From: Saccharopolyspora_D taberi | GTDB taxonomy: Bacteria > Actinomycetota > Actinomycetes > Mycobacteriales > Pseudonocardiaceae | Assembly: GCF_039534165.1 (NCBI RefSeq) | Contig: NZ_BAAAUX010000023.1 | Location: forward strand, 106,296-170,295 | DNA length: 64,000 nucleotides | Direction of reading: 5' to 3' | Shown here: one piece after another, positions 1 to 7,799 of the stretch | Layout: the number at the start of each line of letters is the position of its first letter | How positions within the stretch are numbered: position 1 is the stretch's first letter | Program-made: the position numbers and the translations under genes | The notes under the pieces: model-generated | The model's database searches: none | Seen by the model: the letters and a program-made list of their open reading frames with translations, nothing else | What the model was told of the DNA's origin: nothing

Positions 1-27
1 CTGGTCAACGCGGCCTTCCGGCGCTGA

Positions 28-897
28 TCAGGCCAGCGCGCGCAACACCTGCTCGGGCGGGCGGGTGCCCGCGATGCTGGCGACCATCTCCACCACGCGG
101 CGGGTCTCGGCCACGTGGTGCGCGCGGAACACCCGTGCGCCGCTCCAGGCCGCGACGGCGGTGGCCGCGAGCGTGCCCTCCAGCCGCTCGTCCACCTCGG
201 CGCCGAGCGTCTCCCCGATGAAGTCCTTGTTGGACAGGGCCATCAGCACCGGCCACCCGGTGGCGACGAGCTCGTCGAGCCTGCGCAGCAGGGCCAGGCC
301 GTGCCAGGTGTTCTTGCCGAAGTCGTGGGTCGGGTCGATCAGCACGCCGTGCTCGGGGACGCCGAGCCGCACCATGCGCTCGGCCCGCTCGACCAGTTCC
401 GCGGCCACCTCGGCGACGACGTCGGCGTAGCGGACCCGGTGCGGGTCGGTGCGCGGCGGGAGGCCGCCGGTGTGCGAGCAGACCACGCCGACGCCGAACT
501 CGGCGGCGACCTCGGCGAGCCCGGGGTCGGCACCGGCCCAGGTGTCGTTGAGCAGGTCGGCACCGGCCTCGCAGACCTGGCGGGCGACCTGGTGCCGCCA
601 GGTGTCGACGCTGATCACCAGGCCGGGGTGGCGTTCGCGGACGGCCGCCACGAACGGCACGACCCGGCGGGCCTCCTCGTCGGCGTCGACGTGCTCGCCC
701 TGGGCCCCGGCCCGGACGCCGCCGATGTCGACGATGTCGGCCCCGTCGGCGACCGCCCGGTCCACGGCGGCGGTCGCCGCGTCGACCTCGAAGGTGCGGC
801 CCCGGTCGTAGAACGAGTCCCTGGTCCGGTTCACGATCGCCATCACCAGCGCGCGGTCCCCGGGCACGTCCTTGGTGCCGAACCTCAGTGCCTTCAC
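28..897 (-). CDS. folP2: FolP2-like dihydropteroate synthase paralogue
   Basis: TIM-barrel protein of the dihydropteroate synthase family, 289 aa from a GTG start at 897 (reading VKALRFGTKD). Upstream in-frame codons lack family similarity. The signature loops deviate from canonical DHPS. The usual NVTPDSF is NRTRDSF near residue 21, the usual DIGGESTRPG is DIGGVRAGAQG, and the late SRKSFIG-type loop reads LSNKDFIG, without the Arg/Lys that contact substrate. These changes resemble the mycobacterial FolP2 paralogue, which is encoded next to gpgS and is not thought to be the folate enzyme. The gene is last in a run with two LOG-family genes (953-2280), 55 bp behind the nearer one. The family call is firm; folate activity is doubtful. 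Confidence 0.85.
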   Translation of the reverse strand: MKALRFGTKDVPGDRALVMAIVNRTRDSFYDRGRTFEVDAATAAVDRAVADGADIVDIGGVRAGAQGEHVDADEEARRVVPFVAAVRERHPGLVISVDTWRHQVARQVCEAGADLLNDTWAGADPGLAEVAAEFGVGVVCSHTGGLPPRTDPHRVRYADVVAEVAAELVERAERMVRLGVPEHGVLIDPTHDFGKNTWHGLALLRRLDELVATGWPVLMALSNKDFIGETLGAEVDERLEGTLAATAVAAWSGARVFRAHHVAETRRVVEMVASIAGTRPPEQVLRALA

Positions 898-952
898 GTG
901 CTCGATCCTGGCACGGGCCGCGGCGCGGGTCCTCCCCAGTCCGCCCGGTGGG

Positions 953-1510
953 CTAGGGGGCGCAGGCGTCGAGCGCGGCCTCCACATCGGTGACCACGGT
1001 CAGCGCGTCCAGCGAGTGCTGGGAGGCGAAGCCGCTGTCGACCATGCCGCGCAGCCAGGCGAGCAGCCCGTCGTAGTGGCCGTCCGGGTCGAGCAGCACG
1101 ACCGGCTTGACGTGCATGCCGATGTAGCGGGCGGTCCACACCTCGAACAGCTCCTCGCAGGTGCCGATCCCGCCGGGCAGCGCGAGGAACGCGCTCGCGT
1201 GCGCGTCCATCAGCCCCTTGCGCTCGCGCATGGTGTCGACGACCAGCAGCTCGTCGGACTCGGTGTCGGCGACCTCGCGCTCGACCAGCGCCCGCGGCAT
1301 GACCCCGACGGTGCGCGCGCCGCCTGCCCGGGCCGCGCGGGTCACCTCACCCATCATGGACACCCGGCCGCCGCCGGAGACCAGCGACCAGCCGCGCTTG
1401 GCGATGCCGGTGCCGACCTCGGCGGCCAGGGCCAGGTAGTGCTGCGGCACCGGGCGGGAGGCGCAGTACACGCAGACCGAGACGTCCACTGTGGATTTGG
1501 AGCTGGTCAA
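953..1510 (-). CDS. LOG-family nucleoside 5'-monophosphate phosphoribohydrolase (TIGR00730)
   Basis: Rossmann-fold protein of the LOG (lonely guy) family, 185 aa. It carries the hallmark LPGGIGTCEEL active-site motif and, before it, an ERKGLM segment matching the usual R-K contact. Family members hydrolyse cytokinin-type or other nucleotide monophosphates to free base and ribose 5-phosphate; many are misnamed lysine decarboxylases. I place the start at TTG 1510, because GGAGG lies 7 nt upstream and the TTGA overlaps the stop of the preceding LOG gene, giving translational coupling. A further TTG at 1525 is possible. It forms a pair with the larger LOG protein at 1507-2280. The physiological substrate in bacteria of this type is unknown. 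Confidence 0.85.
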   Translation of the reverse strand: MTSSKSTVDVSVCVYCASRPVPQHYLALAAEVGTGIAKRGWSLVSGGGRVSMMGEVTRAARAGGARTVGVMPRALVEREVADTESDELLVVDTMRERKGLMDAHASAFLALPGGIGTCEELFEVWTARYIGMHVKPVVLLDPDGHYDGLLAWLRGMVDSGFASQHSLDALTVVTDVEAALDACAP

Positions 1511-2280
1511 TGCGTGGCCTCCCAAGCCTGGTACGCCTCCTCGACGATGCTCACCGCGTCGTCGATGTCATCGGTCAGGTGCAGCAGCGCCATGTCCTTG
1601 TCGCCGATCTTGCCGGTGGCGTGCATGGTGTCGCGGACCCAATCGTAAAGACCCTGCCAGTACGACCGGCCGAACAGCACGACCGGGAACTTGGTCACCT
1701 TCTTGGTCTGCACCAGGGTCAGCGACTCGAACAGCTCGTCCATCGTGCCGAAGCCGCCGGGCAGGCAGATGAACGCCTGGGCGTACTTGATGAACATCGT
1801 CTTGCGGGCGAAGAAGTAGCGGAAGTTGACCCCGAGGTCGACCCACGGGTTCAGCCCCTGCTCGAAGGGCAGCTCGATGCCGAGGCCGATCGAGAGCCCG
1901 CCCGCCTCCGAGGCGCCCCGGTTGACCGCCTCCATCGTGCCCGGCCCGCCGCCGGTGATCACCGCGCAGCCGATCGCCGCCAGCGCCGCGCCGAGCTCGA
2001 CGCCCGCCGCGTACTCGGGGTGGTCGCGCGGGGTCCGCGCGGACCCGAACACGGTCACCGCGCGCGGCACCTCGGCCAGCGCGCCGAAGCCCTCCACGAA
2101 CTCCGCCTGGATCCGCAGCACCCGCCACGGGTCGGTGTGCACCCAGTCGGACGGGCCGCGCGAGTCCAGCAGGCGCTGGTCGGTGGTGGTCGGCTCGGCG
2201 ACCCGCGACCGGCGCAGCACCACCGGTCCGCGTTGCTTCTCGTGCGGCCTGTCCGCACCGTTGGGTCCCTGTGTCGTCAT
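1507..2280 (-). CDS. LOG-family Rossmann protein (TIGR00730), long form
   Basis: A 257 aa protein beginning MTTQGPNGAD at ATG 2280. The N-terminal ~70 residues are an extension (HTDPWRVLRIQAEFVEGF) typical of the larger actinobacterial LOG proteins found beside dap genes. The catalytic PGGFGTMDE motif sits near residue 170, preceded by ITGGGPGTMEA, which binds phosphate, and FFARKTMF. It is expected to hydrolyse a nucleoside monophosphate like other LOG enzymes. It is the first gene of a short minus-strand operon with the second LOG protein (4 bp overlap) and the FolP2 paralogue. The reading frame stays open upstream of 2280 into intergenic DNA, but that part has no protein-like character. 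Confidence 0.88.
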   Translation of the reverse strand: MTTQGPNGADRPHEKQRGPVVLRRSRVAEPTTTDQRLLDSRGPSDWVHTDPWRVLRIQAEFVEGFGALAEVPRAVTVFGSARTPRDHPEYAAGVELGAALAAIGCAVITGGGPGTMEAVNRGASEAGGLSIGLGIELPFEQGLNPWVDLGVNFRYFFARKTMFIKYAQAFICLPGGFGTMDELFESLTLVQTKKVTKFPVVLFGRSYWQGLYDWVRDTMHATGKIGDKDMALLHLTDDIDDAVSIVEEAYQAWEATH

Positions 2281-2499
2281 GCGATCGAGAGTAGGCATTC
2301 GCGGCGAACCGCGGGTGAGGCGGCAGTGTCGGAGGCGTGCCGGACAGCTCTCGCGGCGGGAACGAAACGCCTGTTCAAGGCGTACGATACGAGGACAAGA
2401 CCGAGTGGGGCCGGCGACCGCCGGCGGGGCACCCCGCGAGGCGACGGGGCGATCGGGGCGGATCGCCGGGCACGACGCCATCGAGCCCGGGAGCCTGTC

Positions 2500-3360
2500 A
2501 TGGGTATCGAAATTCTGCTCGGAGTCCTCGCGCTCGTCCTCCTCTACGCCGGTTCGGCCGTGAAGGTCGTCAAGCAGTACGAGCGGGGCGTGGTGTTCCG
2601 CTTCGGCCGCCTGCAGGAGAAGACCCGCGGCCCCGGGCTGACCGCGATCGTTCCGGTGGTCGACCGGATGCGGAAGGTCAACCTGCAGATCGTCACCATG
2701 CCCGTGCCCGCCCAGGAGGGCATCACCAGGGACAACGTGACCGTCCGGGTCGACGCCGTCGTCTACTTCAAGGTCGAGGACGCCGCCCGCGCCATCGTCA
2801 ACGTCGAGGACTACCTGTTCGCGGTCGGACAGGTCGCCCAGACCTCGCTGCGCTCGATCATCGGCAAGAGCGACCTCGACGACCTGCTGTCCAACCGGGA
2901 GCGGCTCAACCAGGGCCTGGAGCTGATGATCGACAACCCGGCGCTGGGCTGGGGCGTGCACATCGACCGGGTGGAGATCAAGGACGTCTCGCTGCCGGAG
3001 TCGATGAAGCGCTCGATCGCGCGGCAGGCCGAGGCCGAACGCGAGCGGCGGTCGCGCATCATCGCCGCCGACGGCGAGTTCCAGGCGTCCCGCAAGCTCG
3101 CCGACGCCGCGAGCGTGATGGCCGACAAGCCCGCCGCGTTGCAGCTGCGGCTGCTGGAGACCGTCGTCGAGGTGGCGGCGGAGAAGAACTCGACGCTGGT
3201 GCTGCCGTTCCCGGTCGAGCTGCTCCAGTTCGTCGACCACCTCAAGCCCGGTGACGGCGTACCGGCGCAGGCCGTTCCGAAGGAGGGGCAGGAGGAGAAG
3301 CTGCCCGCGCCGCGCGACGAGGAGCCGGTGCCGAGCTGGACCACCACCCCCGCGGACTGA
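2500..3360 (+). CDS. SPFH/Band 7 (slipin-type) membrane protein
   Basis: A 286 aa protein with one N-terminal membrane segment (residues 2-20) followed by the stomatin/prohibitin SPFH domain (VKQYERGVVFRFGR to about residue 180), with the slipin-like TNV-type stretch QEGITRDNVTVRVDAVVYF. An alanine/glutamate-rich coiled coil follows (RQAEAERERRSRIIAADGE) and then a charged tail rich in Pro and Glu. Such proteins form large oligomeric rings that organise membrane microdomains and often control proteases. No NfeD partner gene is adjacent, which is unusual for slipins of the NfeD type. ATG 2500 is preceded by GGGAG. The gene stands alone on the plus strand between the LOG operon and the oxidoreductase at 3431. 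Confidence 0.9.
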   Translation: MGIEILLGVLALVLLYAGSAVKVVKQYERGVVFRFGRLQEKTRGPGLTAIVPVVDRMRKVNLQIVTMPVPAQEGITRDNVTVRVDAVVYFKVEDAARAIVNVEDYLFAVGQVAQTSLRSIIGKSDLDDLLSNRERLNQGLELMIDNPALGWGVHIDRVEIKDVSLPESMKRSIARQAEAERERRSRIIAADGEFQASRKLADAASVMADKPAALQLRLLETVVEVAAEKNSTLVLPFPVELLQFVDHLKPGDGVPAQAVPKEGQEEKLPAPRDEEPVPSWTTTPAD

Positions 3361-3370
3361 TCCCCTGTAA

Positions 3371-3407
3371 GTTCGGAGATACGAACTGTATGTTCGGAGA
3401 TGCGAAC
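3371..3407. promoter_or_regulatory. Tandem palindromic operator upstream of the oxidoreductase
   Basis: Two nearly identical 16 bp inverted repeats, GTTCGGAGATACGAAC (3371-3386) and GTTCGGAGATGCGAAC (3392-3407), each with GTTCG/CGAAC arms. They repeat at a 21 bp period, about two helical turns, and lie 24 bp before the ATG at 3431. The arrangement suggests cooperative binding of a dimeric repressor. The half-sites are in the opposite order to the actinobacterial SOS box (GAAC-N4-GTTC), so this is not a LexA site. No regulator gene is adjacent. Confidence 0.6.
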
Positions 3408-3430
3408 CTTCTTCGAACATCGGGGAGACC

Positions 3431-4063
3431 ATGCGGCTCACGATCCTGGGCGCGACCGGTGGCGTCGGCAAGCACCTGGTCGCGCACGCGCTGCGGGACG
3501 GCCACGAGGTGACCGCCGCCGTCCGGAATCCCGACCGCCTGCCCGTCCGCGACGACAACCTGACCGTGCTGCGCGTCGACCCGCTCGACGCCGGCTCGCT
3601 GGAGCAGGCGGTGGCCGGTGCCGACGCCGTGCTGTCCGGGATCGGCGCCGCCGGGCGGCGCGACCCGCTCAAGCCCGCGTCCAGCTCGGCCAGGGCCGCG
3701 GTGGAGGCGATGTCGGCGACCGGCGTGCGGCGGATCCTGGTGGTCAGCGCCGGGCCGCTGAACCGGTCGGGCACCGGGCAGCCCGCGTTCGCGCGGCTGC
3801 TCTCGCCGGTGCTCTGGGCGGTCCTGCGGGAGGTCTACACCGACCTGGAGGCCATGGAGCGGGTCCTGCGGGAAAGCGGGCTGGACTGGACCTCGGTCCG
3901 GCCGCCCAGGCTGCTCGACCAGCCCGGCCGCGGCACCTACCGGTCCGCGGTCGACGCCGGACCGGTTGGCGGCTCGATCCCGCGGGCCGACGTGGCCAGG
4001 GCGATGCTCGACCTGATCGGCCGGGAGGACACCGTCGGCCACGCCGTCGGCGTCGCGAGCTGA
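3431..4063 (+). CDS. NAD(P)-binding (NmrA/atypical SDR) oxidoreductase
   Basis: A 210 aa single-domain Rossmann protein. It opens with MRLTILGATGGVGKHLV, the GxxGxxG dinucleotide loop of the NAD(P)H-binding/NmrA group, and keeps the ILVVSAGPLNR strand and the DWTSVRPPRLLD segment typical of atypical short-chain dehydrogenases. It lacks a canonical YxxxK pair, so it may be a flavin or NAD(P)H reductase-like enzyme or a sensor. ATG 3431 has GGGGAG 5 nt upstream. The two-palindrome operator at 3371-3407 indicates control by a dedicated repressor. It is convergent with dapE (7 bp gap). The substrate cannot be read from the sequence. Confidence 0.85.
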   Translation: MRLTILGATGGVGKHLVAHALRDGHEVTAAVRNPDRLPVRDDNLTVLRVDPLDAGSLEQAVAGADAVLSGIGAAGRRDPLKPASSSARAAVEAMSATGVRRILVVSAGPLNRSGTGQPAFARLLSPVLWAVLREVYTDLEAMERVLRESGLDWTSVRPPRLLDQPGRGTYRSAVDAGPVGGSIPRADVARAMLDLIGREDTVGHAVGVAS

Positions 4064-4070
4064 CCGCTCG

Positions 4071-5147
4071 TCAGCCGAGGAAGCGGCGCAGGACGTCGGC
4101 GCAGTGCCGGATCTCGGCGGTGCGCACGTGCTCCTCCCTGGTGTGCGCCACCGTCGGTGAGCCGGGGCCGAAGTTGACCGCGGGCATGCCGAGCGCGGCG
4201 AACCTGGCCACGTCGGTCCACCCCAGCTTGGCGACCGGCTCCCCGCCGGAGGCCGCGACCAGCTCCGCCGCCGCGGGCTGGTTCAGGCCCGGCAGCGCGC
4301 CCTGCGCGCTGTCGACCAGGGTGACGTCGAAGCCGTCGAAGACCTCGCGCACGTGCGCCTCGGCCTCGGCCGGCGAGCGGTCCGGTGCGAACCGGTGGTT
4401 CACCGTGACCACGCATTCGTCGGGCACGACGTTGCCCGCGACCCCGCCGCTGATCCGGACCGCCTGCAGTCCCTCGTGGTAGCGCAGGCCGTCGATCTCG
4501 GGCTCGCGCGGCACGTAGTCGACCAGCCGCCGCAGGATCGGGTGCACGGCGTGGATGGCGTTGTCCCCCATCCACGCGCGGGCGGTGTGCGCCCGCTTGC
4601 CGGTGGTGCGGACCTCGACCCGCAGCGTGCCCTGGCAGCCCGCCTCGATCGAGGCGTTCGACGGCTCGCAGACCACCGCGAGATCACCGGCCAGCCACTC
4701 CGGCAGCTCCCGCTCGATGCGCCGGAGCCCGTTGCGCTCGGCCTCGATCTCCTCGCAGTCGTAGAAGACGAAGGTCAGGTCGTGGCGCGGTTCGGCGAGA
4801 CCGGCGGCGACGTTGAGCATCACCGCGTCGCCGCCCTTCATGTCGGTGGTGCCGCAGCCGTGCAGGATCTCGTCGGCGCCGGAACCGGTGCGGTGCGAGG
4901 GCACGTTCTCGTTGATCGGCACCGTGTCCAGGTGCCCCGCCAGCACGACCCGCGAACCCCGCCCGAGGTTCGTCCGCGCCAGCACCGCGTCGCCGTTGCG
5001 CACCACCTCCAGGTGCGGGGCCTGCTGCCGCAGCGCCTGCTCCACCGCGTCGGCGATGGCCTTCTCGGTGCCGGAGACGCTGGGGATGTCGACCAGCGCG
5101 GCGGTCAGTTCGACGGGGTCTGCGGTGAGGTTCAGCTCGGCGGTCAC
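4071..5147 (-). CDS. dapE: Succinyl-diaminopimelate desuccinylase
   Basis: M20 metallopeptidase family enzyme, 358 aa, hydrolysing N-succinyl-LL-2,6-diaminopimelate in the lysine and peptidoglycan precursor pathway. The di-zinc ligands are visible: LAGHLDTVP (His), GTTDMKGG (Asp), YDCEEIEAE (Glu pair) and VAHTREEHV near the C-terminus. The lid/dimerisation domain lies about residues 175-285. The start is GTG 5147 (VTAELNLTAD); the longer open frame upstream is not protein-like. The companion genes dapD (7800) and dapC (10744) are near, but a type-VII-like cassette lies between dapE and dapD and is transcribed divergently from a 99 bp intergenic space. Confidence 0.93.
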   Translation of the reverse strand: MTAELNLTADPVELTAALVDIPSVSGTEKAIADAVEQALRQQAPHLEVVRNGDAVLARTNLGRGSRVVLAGHLDTVPINENVPSHRTGSGADEILHGCGTTDMKGGDAVMLNVAAGLAEPRHDLTFVFYDCEEIEAERNGLRRIERELPEWLAGDLAVVCEPSNASIEAGCQGTLRVEVRTTGKRAHTARAWMGDNAIHAVHPILRRLVDYVPREPEIDGLRYHEGLQAVRISGGVAGNVVPDECVVTVNHRFAPDRSPAEAEAHVREVFDGFDVTLVDSAQGALPGLNQPAAAELVAASGGEPVAKLGWTDVARFAALGMPAVNFGPGSPTVAHTREEHVRTAEIRHCADVLRRFLG

Positions 5148-5246
5148 GCCGGGCAGGCTACCCGCGCGCGACCGCCGCGGCCCCGGGTGGAACCGGTTCG
5201 GACGCTCCGGCGTCCCACGAACGATCGCCGAACTCGGGAGGTGGGC

Positions 5247-5543
5247 GTGGGGTACCGAGCGAACCCCGATGCGCTGGACGGGGCCGGGGCCAAGGCCGAA
5301 GCGGCCGGGAGCCAGGCCGGGCGGGTGGATCTGGAGCGGCCCGCCGCCGACATCGGCCGGGCGATGCCCGGCGGGGCCACCGAGGACACCGCCGCCCGGG
5401 TCTCGCGGAGCTGGGCGGACGCGCTGGAGAAGTGGAGCCGCGAGGCCGAGCGGCACGGCGCGTCGCTCAGGGCCGCCGCCGACGACTACCGCGCCACCGA
5501 CCGGTCCAACGCCGACCAGCTCGCGCGGACGGGAGCCCGCTGA
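5247..5543 (+). CDS. Small helical protein, type VII secretion target (WXG100/EspC-like)
   Basis: A 98 aa protein starting at GTG 5247 (VGYRANPDAL) with GGGAG 6 nt before it. It is almost entirely helical and charged, with an early SQAGRVDL stretch and a later SWADALEKW segment, then YRATDRSNAD near the end. Size and pattern fit helical-hairpin proteins handled by type VII (ESX) secretion, such as the EspC/DUF2580 group, although a strict WXG turn is not evident. Its stop overlaps the start of the hydrolase gene in a TGATG, and that gene overlaps the lipoprotein gene in the same way, so the three are translationally coupled. No ESX machinery genes are in the window. Confidence 0.65.
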   Translation: MGYRANPDALDGAGAKAEAAGSQAGRVDLERPAADIGRAMPGGATEDTAARVSRSWADALEKWSREAERHGASLRAAADDYRATDRSNADQLARTGAR

Positions 5544-7228
5544 TGGTGTCGCTGGCCGACGTGCGCCGGTGGGAACCGGCGGCCCTGGAGGAGATCTTCC
5601 GCACGCTGGGCAAGCGCCGGGACGAGCTCGTCGGGCTGGAGGACGAGCTCGACGGCGTCAAGAACCCGCCGGACTGGGAGGGCGAGGCCGCGGGCCCGGC
5701 CGCGAAGCGGCACGCCGGGCTGACCAGGTCGATGCGGGAGCTGATCGCCGAGGTCTCCTCCGTGCGGACCGCCGTCGGCAACGCCTCCGACGACGTCGAG
5801 GCGATCCGCCGCAGGCTCGCCGAGACCGAGTCCACCGCCGAGGCGCACGGGTTCCAGATCACCGCGGAGGGCGGCGTGCGCGACGCCCATCCGCCCGAGG
5901 ACGTCCCCGAGGACGAGGTGGAGCAGGTCAGGCAGCAGCGCTTGCAGGTCCGGGACCGGCTCGTCGAGGACGTCCGCAAGATCCTGATCGACGCCAAGCG
6001 GACCGACGCCGAGCTCGCCGAGGTCCTCGACTCGGCCGACAAGGACAGGATCGAGCCCGGTAAGGGCGACTCGCTGGCGTCGGCCGCCAACACCACCGAG
6101 GTCCAGGCGCTGGCCGCCTCGGTGCGCCCGCCGGAGGGCGGCTCGCCCGAGGACAACGCCAGGTGGTGGAAGTCGCTGCCGGAGGACCAGCGCGAGGCGC
6201 TCCGGCAGAACCCGCCCGCCTGGCTGGGCAACCGCGACGGCATCCCCGCCGAGATCCGCGACCGGGCCAACCGCGCCCGCATGGGCGACGAGCGGGCCGC
6301 GCTGACCGCGAAGAAGGCGGAGCTGGAGCAGGGCGGCGTCTCCGACGACGAGAAGGAGGAGCTGGCCGGGGTCGAGGCCAAGATCAAGTCGGTGGACGCG
6401 GTGCAGAAGATGCTCGACCGCGGCGACCGGCAGCTGATGCTGCTCGACACCGGCGGTGAGCGGGCGAAGGCCGCGGTGGCGGTCGGAAACGTCGACACCG
6501 CCGACCACGTCGCGGTGTTCACGCCCGGGTTCAACACCACCGTCGACGGTTCGCTGAACGCCGACAAGCAGATGGACGAGCTGCGCAGGCAGGCCCAGTA
6601 CGAGAGCGACCGCTACGGCGAGGGCGGCGAGGTCGCCGCGGTGACCTGGGTCGGCACCGAGTTCCCGCAGTGGAGCGAGATCGCCGACCCGGACCGGTCG
6701 GTGGCCAGCTCCGAGCCCGCCGAGAAGGGCGGGCAGAAGCTCGGCGACTTCTACAAGGGCATCAACGCCTCCCGCGAGGACGACCCGCACCTGACCGCGC
6801 TCGGCCACTCCTACGGCTCGACGATGACCGGCTACGGCCTCCAGCAGGACGGCCACGGCGTCGACGACGCGGTCCTGTTCGGCTCGCCGGGAGCGGGCAC
6901 CGGCGACGTGCAGGACCTCGGGCTGCCGGAGGGCCACGCCTACCGGATCGAGGCCAGGGACGACAAGGTCGCCGACCTGGCGCGCTTCGGCGGCGATCCC
7001 AGCCACCTGGACGGGATGACCGGCCTGTCGGCCAAGGACTCCGAGGTGGGCGGCCGGAAGCTGGCCGAGGTCACCGGCCACAGCAGCTACTTCACCCCGG
7101 ACAGCACCAGCCAGTACAACATGAGCACCGTGGTCGCCGGTCTGCCCGACCGGGCCGTGCGCGACGATGGGCGCGGTTTCGGCGACGTGATCTCGTGGCC
7201 GGTGTCCAAGATCTCGGGGCTGTTCTGA
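5543..7228 (+). CDS. Alpha/beta hydrolase (DUF1023 type) with long helical N-terminal domain
   Basis: A 561 aa protein. Residues 1-330 are helical and charged, with coiled-coil character (for example KKAELEQGGVSDDEKEELAG), and include a WWKSLPEDQREAL segment often seen in actinobacterial proteins of this kind. Residues 340-500 form a hydrolase domain with nucleophile elbow GHSYGS (Ser423) and the following VLFGSPGAG. A late His in TGHSSYF may complete the triad. The N-terminal part resembles the helical domains of proteins that travel through type VII systems, so this is probably a secreted or surface lipase/esterase-like enzyme. There is no Sec signal peptide. It is sandwiched by 1 bp overlaps between the small helical protein and the lipoprotein. 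The substrate is unknown. Confidence 0.8.
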   Translation: MVSLADVRRWEPAALEEIFRTLGKRRDELVGLEDELDGVKNPPDWEGEAAGPAAKRHAGLTRSMRELIAEVSSVRTAVGNASDDVEAIRRRLAETESTAEAHGFQITAEGGVRDAHPPEDVPEDEVEQVRQQRLQVRDRLVEDVRKILIDAKRTDAELAEVLDSADKDRIEPGKGDSLASAANTTEVQALAASVRPPEGGSPEDNARWWKSLPEDQREALRQNPPAWLGNRDGIPAEIRDRANRARMGDERAALTAKKAELEQGGVSDDEKEELAGVEAKIKSVDAVQKMLDRGDRQLMLLDTGGERAKAAVAVGNVDTADHVAVFTPGFNTTVDGSLNADKQMDELRRQAQYESDRYGEGGEVAAVTWVGTEFPQWSEIADPDRSVASSEPAEKGGQKLGDFYKGINASREDDPHLTALGHSYGSTMTGYGLQQDGHGVDDAVLFGSPGAGTGDVQDLGLPEGHAYRIEARDDKVADLARFGGDPSHLDGMTGLSAKDSEVGGRKLAEVTGHSSYFTPDSTSQYNMSTVVAGLPDRAVRDDGRGFGDVISWPVSKISGLF

Positions 7229-7755
7229 TGCGACTCGGCAAAGCACTCCCGCTCATCGCGGGCGGCGCGCTCCTGGCCGCCTGCGCCACCCCATCCGCTC
7301 CGAACGACGAGGGACCCATGGAAGACCCGCGGGCCGCGCTCCGGCAGCGCCCCAGCATCGAGGAGATCTCCGCCCGGTACGACCAGATGCAGCAACGGCT
7401 GCGGGACCGGTTGTCCGCCGAGGTCGGTGCGGCGGGCTGGGAGGTGTCGGCACCGGTCAGCCGGGCGGGCTGCACCGAGCTCCCCGAGGTCCACGACGCC
7501 GAGAGCTGGGTGCTCGACTCCTGGAAGTCCCCCGGCAACCTGCCGGACGCGGAGTGGTCGCGGGCGGTGGCCATCGTCGGCGAGGTCACCGGCGAGTACG
7601 GCTTCGGCGCGCCCGAGGCGGTCGTGGATCGGCCGGGCGACCACGAGATCACCGCCAAGGACCCCTTCGGCGCGGTCTACCAGTTCGGCACCGCCAGCAA
7701 CACGATGCTGATGGTCAGCACCGGCTGCCACCTGCTCCGGTCCGCGCACGGCTGA
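7228..7755 (+). CDS. Lipoprotein, LppA-like
   Basis: A 175 aa protein with a lipoprotein signal peptide (MRLGKALPLIAGGALLAAC, lipobox LAAC, Cys at residue 19), then a Pro-rich linker and an RPSIEEISARYDQMQQRL segment. Two further Cys residues (in RAGCTEL and STGCHLL) could form a disulfide outside the membrane. Layout and the early SIEEI..RY..M motif resemble the mycobacterial LppA group, whose function is unknown. It is the third gene of the coupled cassette (TGATG overlap with the hydrolase), so it may anchor, receive or neutralise the hydrolase. That role is inference. Confidence 0.75.
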   Translation: MRLGKALPLIAGGALLAACATPSAPNDEGPMEDPRAALRQRPSIEEISARYDQMQQRLRDRLSAEVGAAGWEVSAPVSRAGCTELPEVHDAESWVLDSWKSPGNLPDAEWSRAVAIVGEVTGEYGFGAPEAVVDRPGDHEITAKDPFGAVYQFGTASNTMLMVSTGCHLLRSAHG

Positions 7756-7799
7756 CCCCTGCGGGACAGCTGTCACCTGCGCCGATTACCGTTTTCCCC

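Noticed and set aside
1..27. Plus-strand frame reading LVNAAFRR then stop, and a minus-strand TTG with GGAAGG at 8, as ends of neighbouring genes
   Set aside because: Only 27 bases are available. Either could be the end of a convergent gene or the start of a gpgS-like gene as in mycobacteria, but nothing in them is diagnostic.
3371..3407. LexA/SOS box
   Set aside because: The half-sites are in GTTCG-N6-CGAAC order, whereas the actinobacterial SOS box has GAAC-N4-GTTC order.
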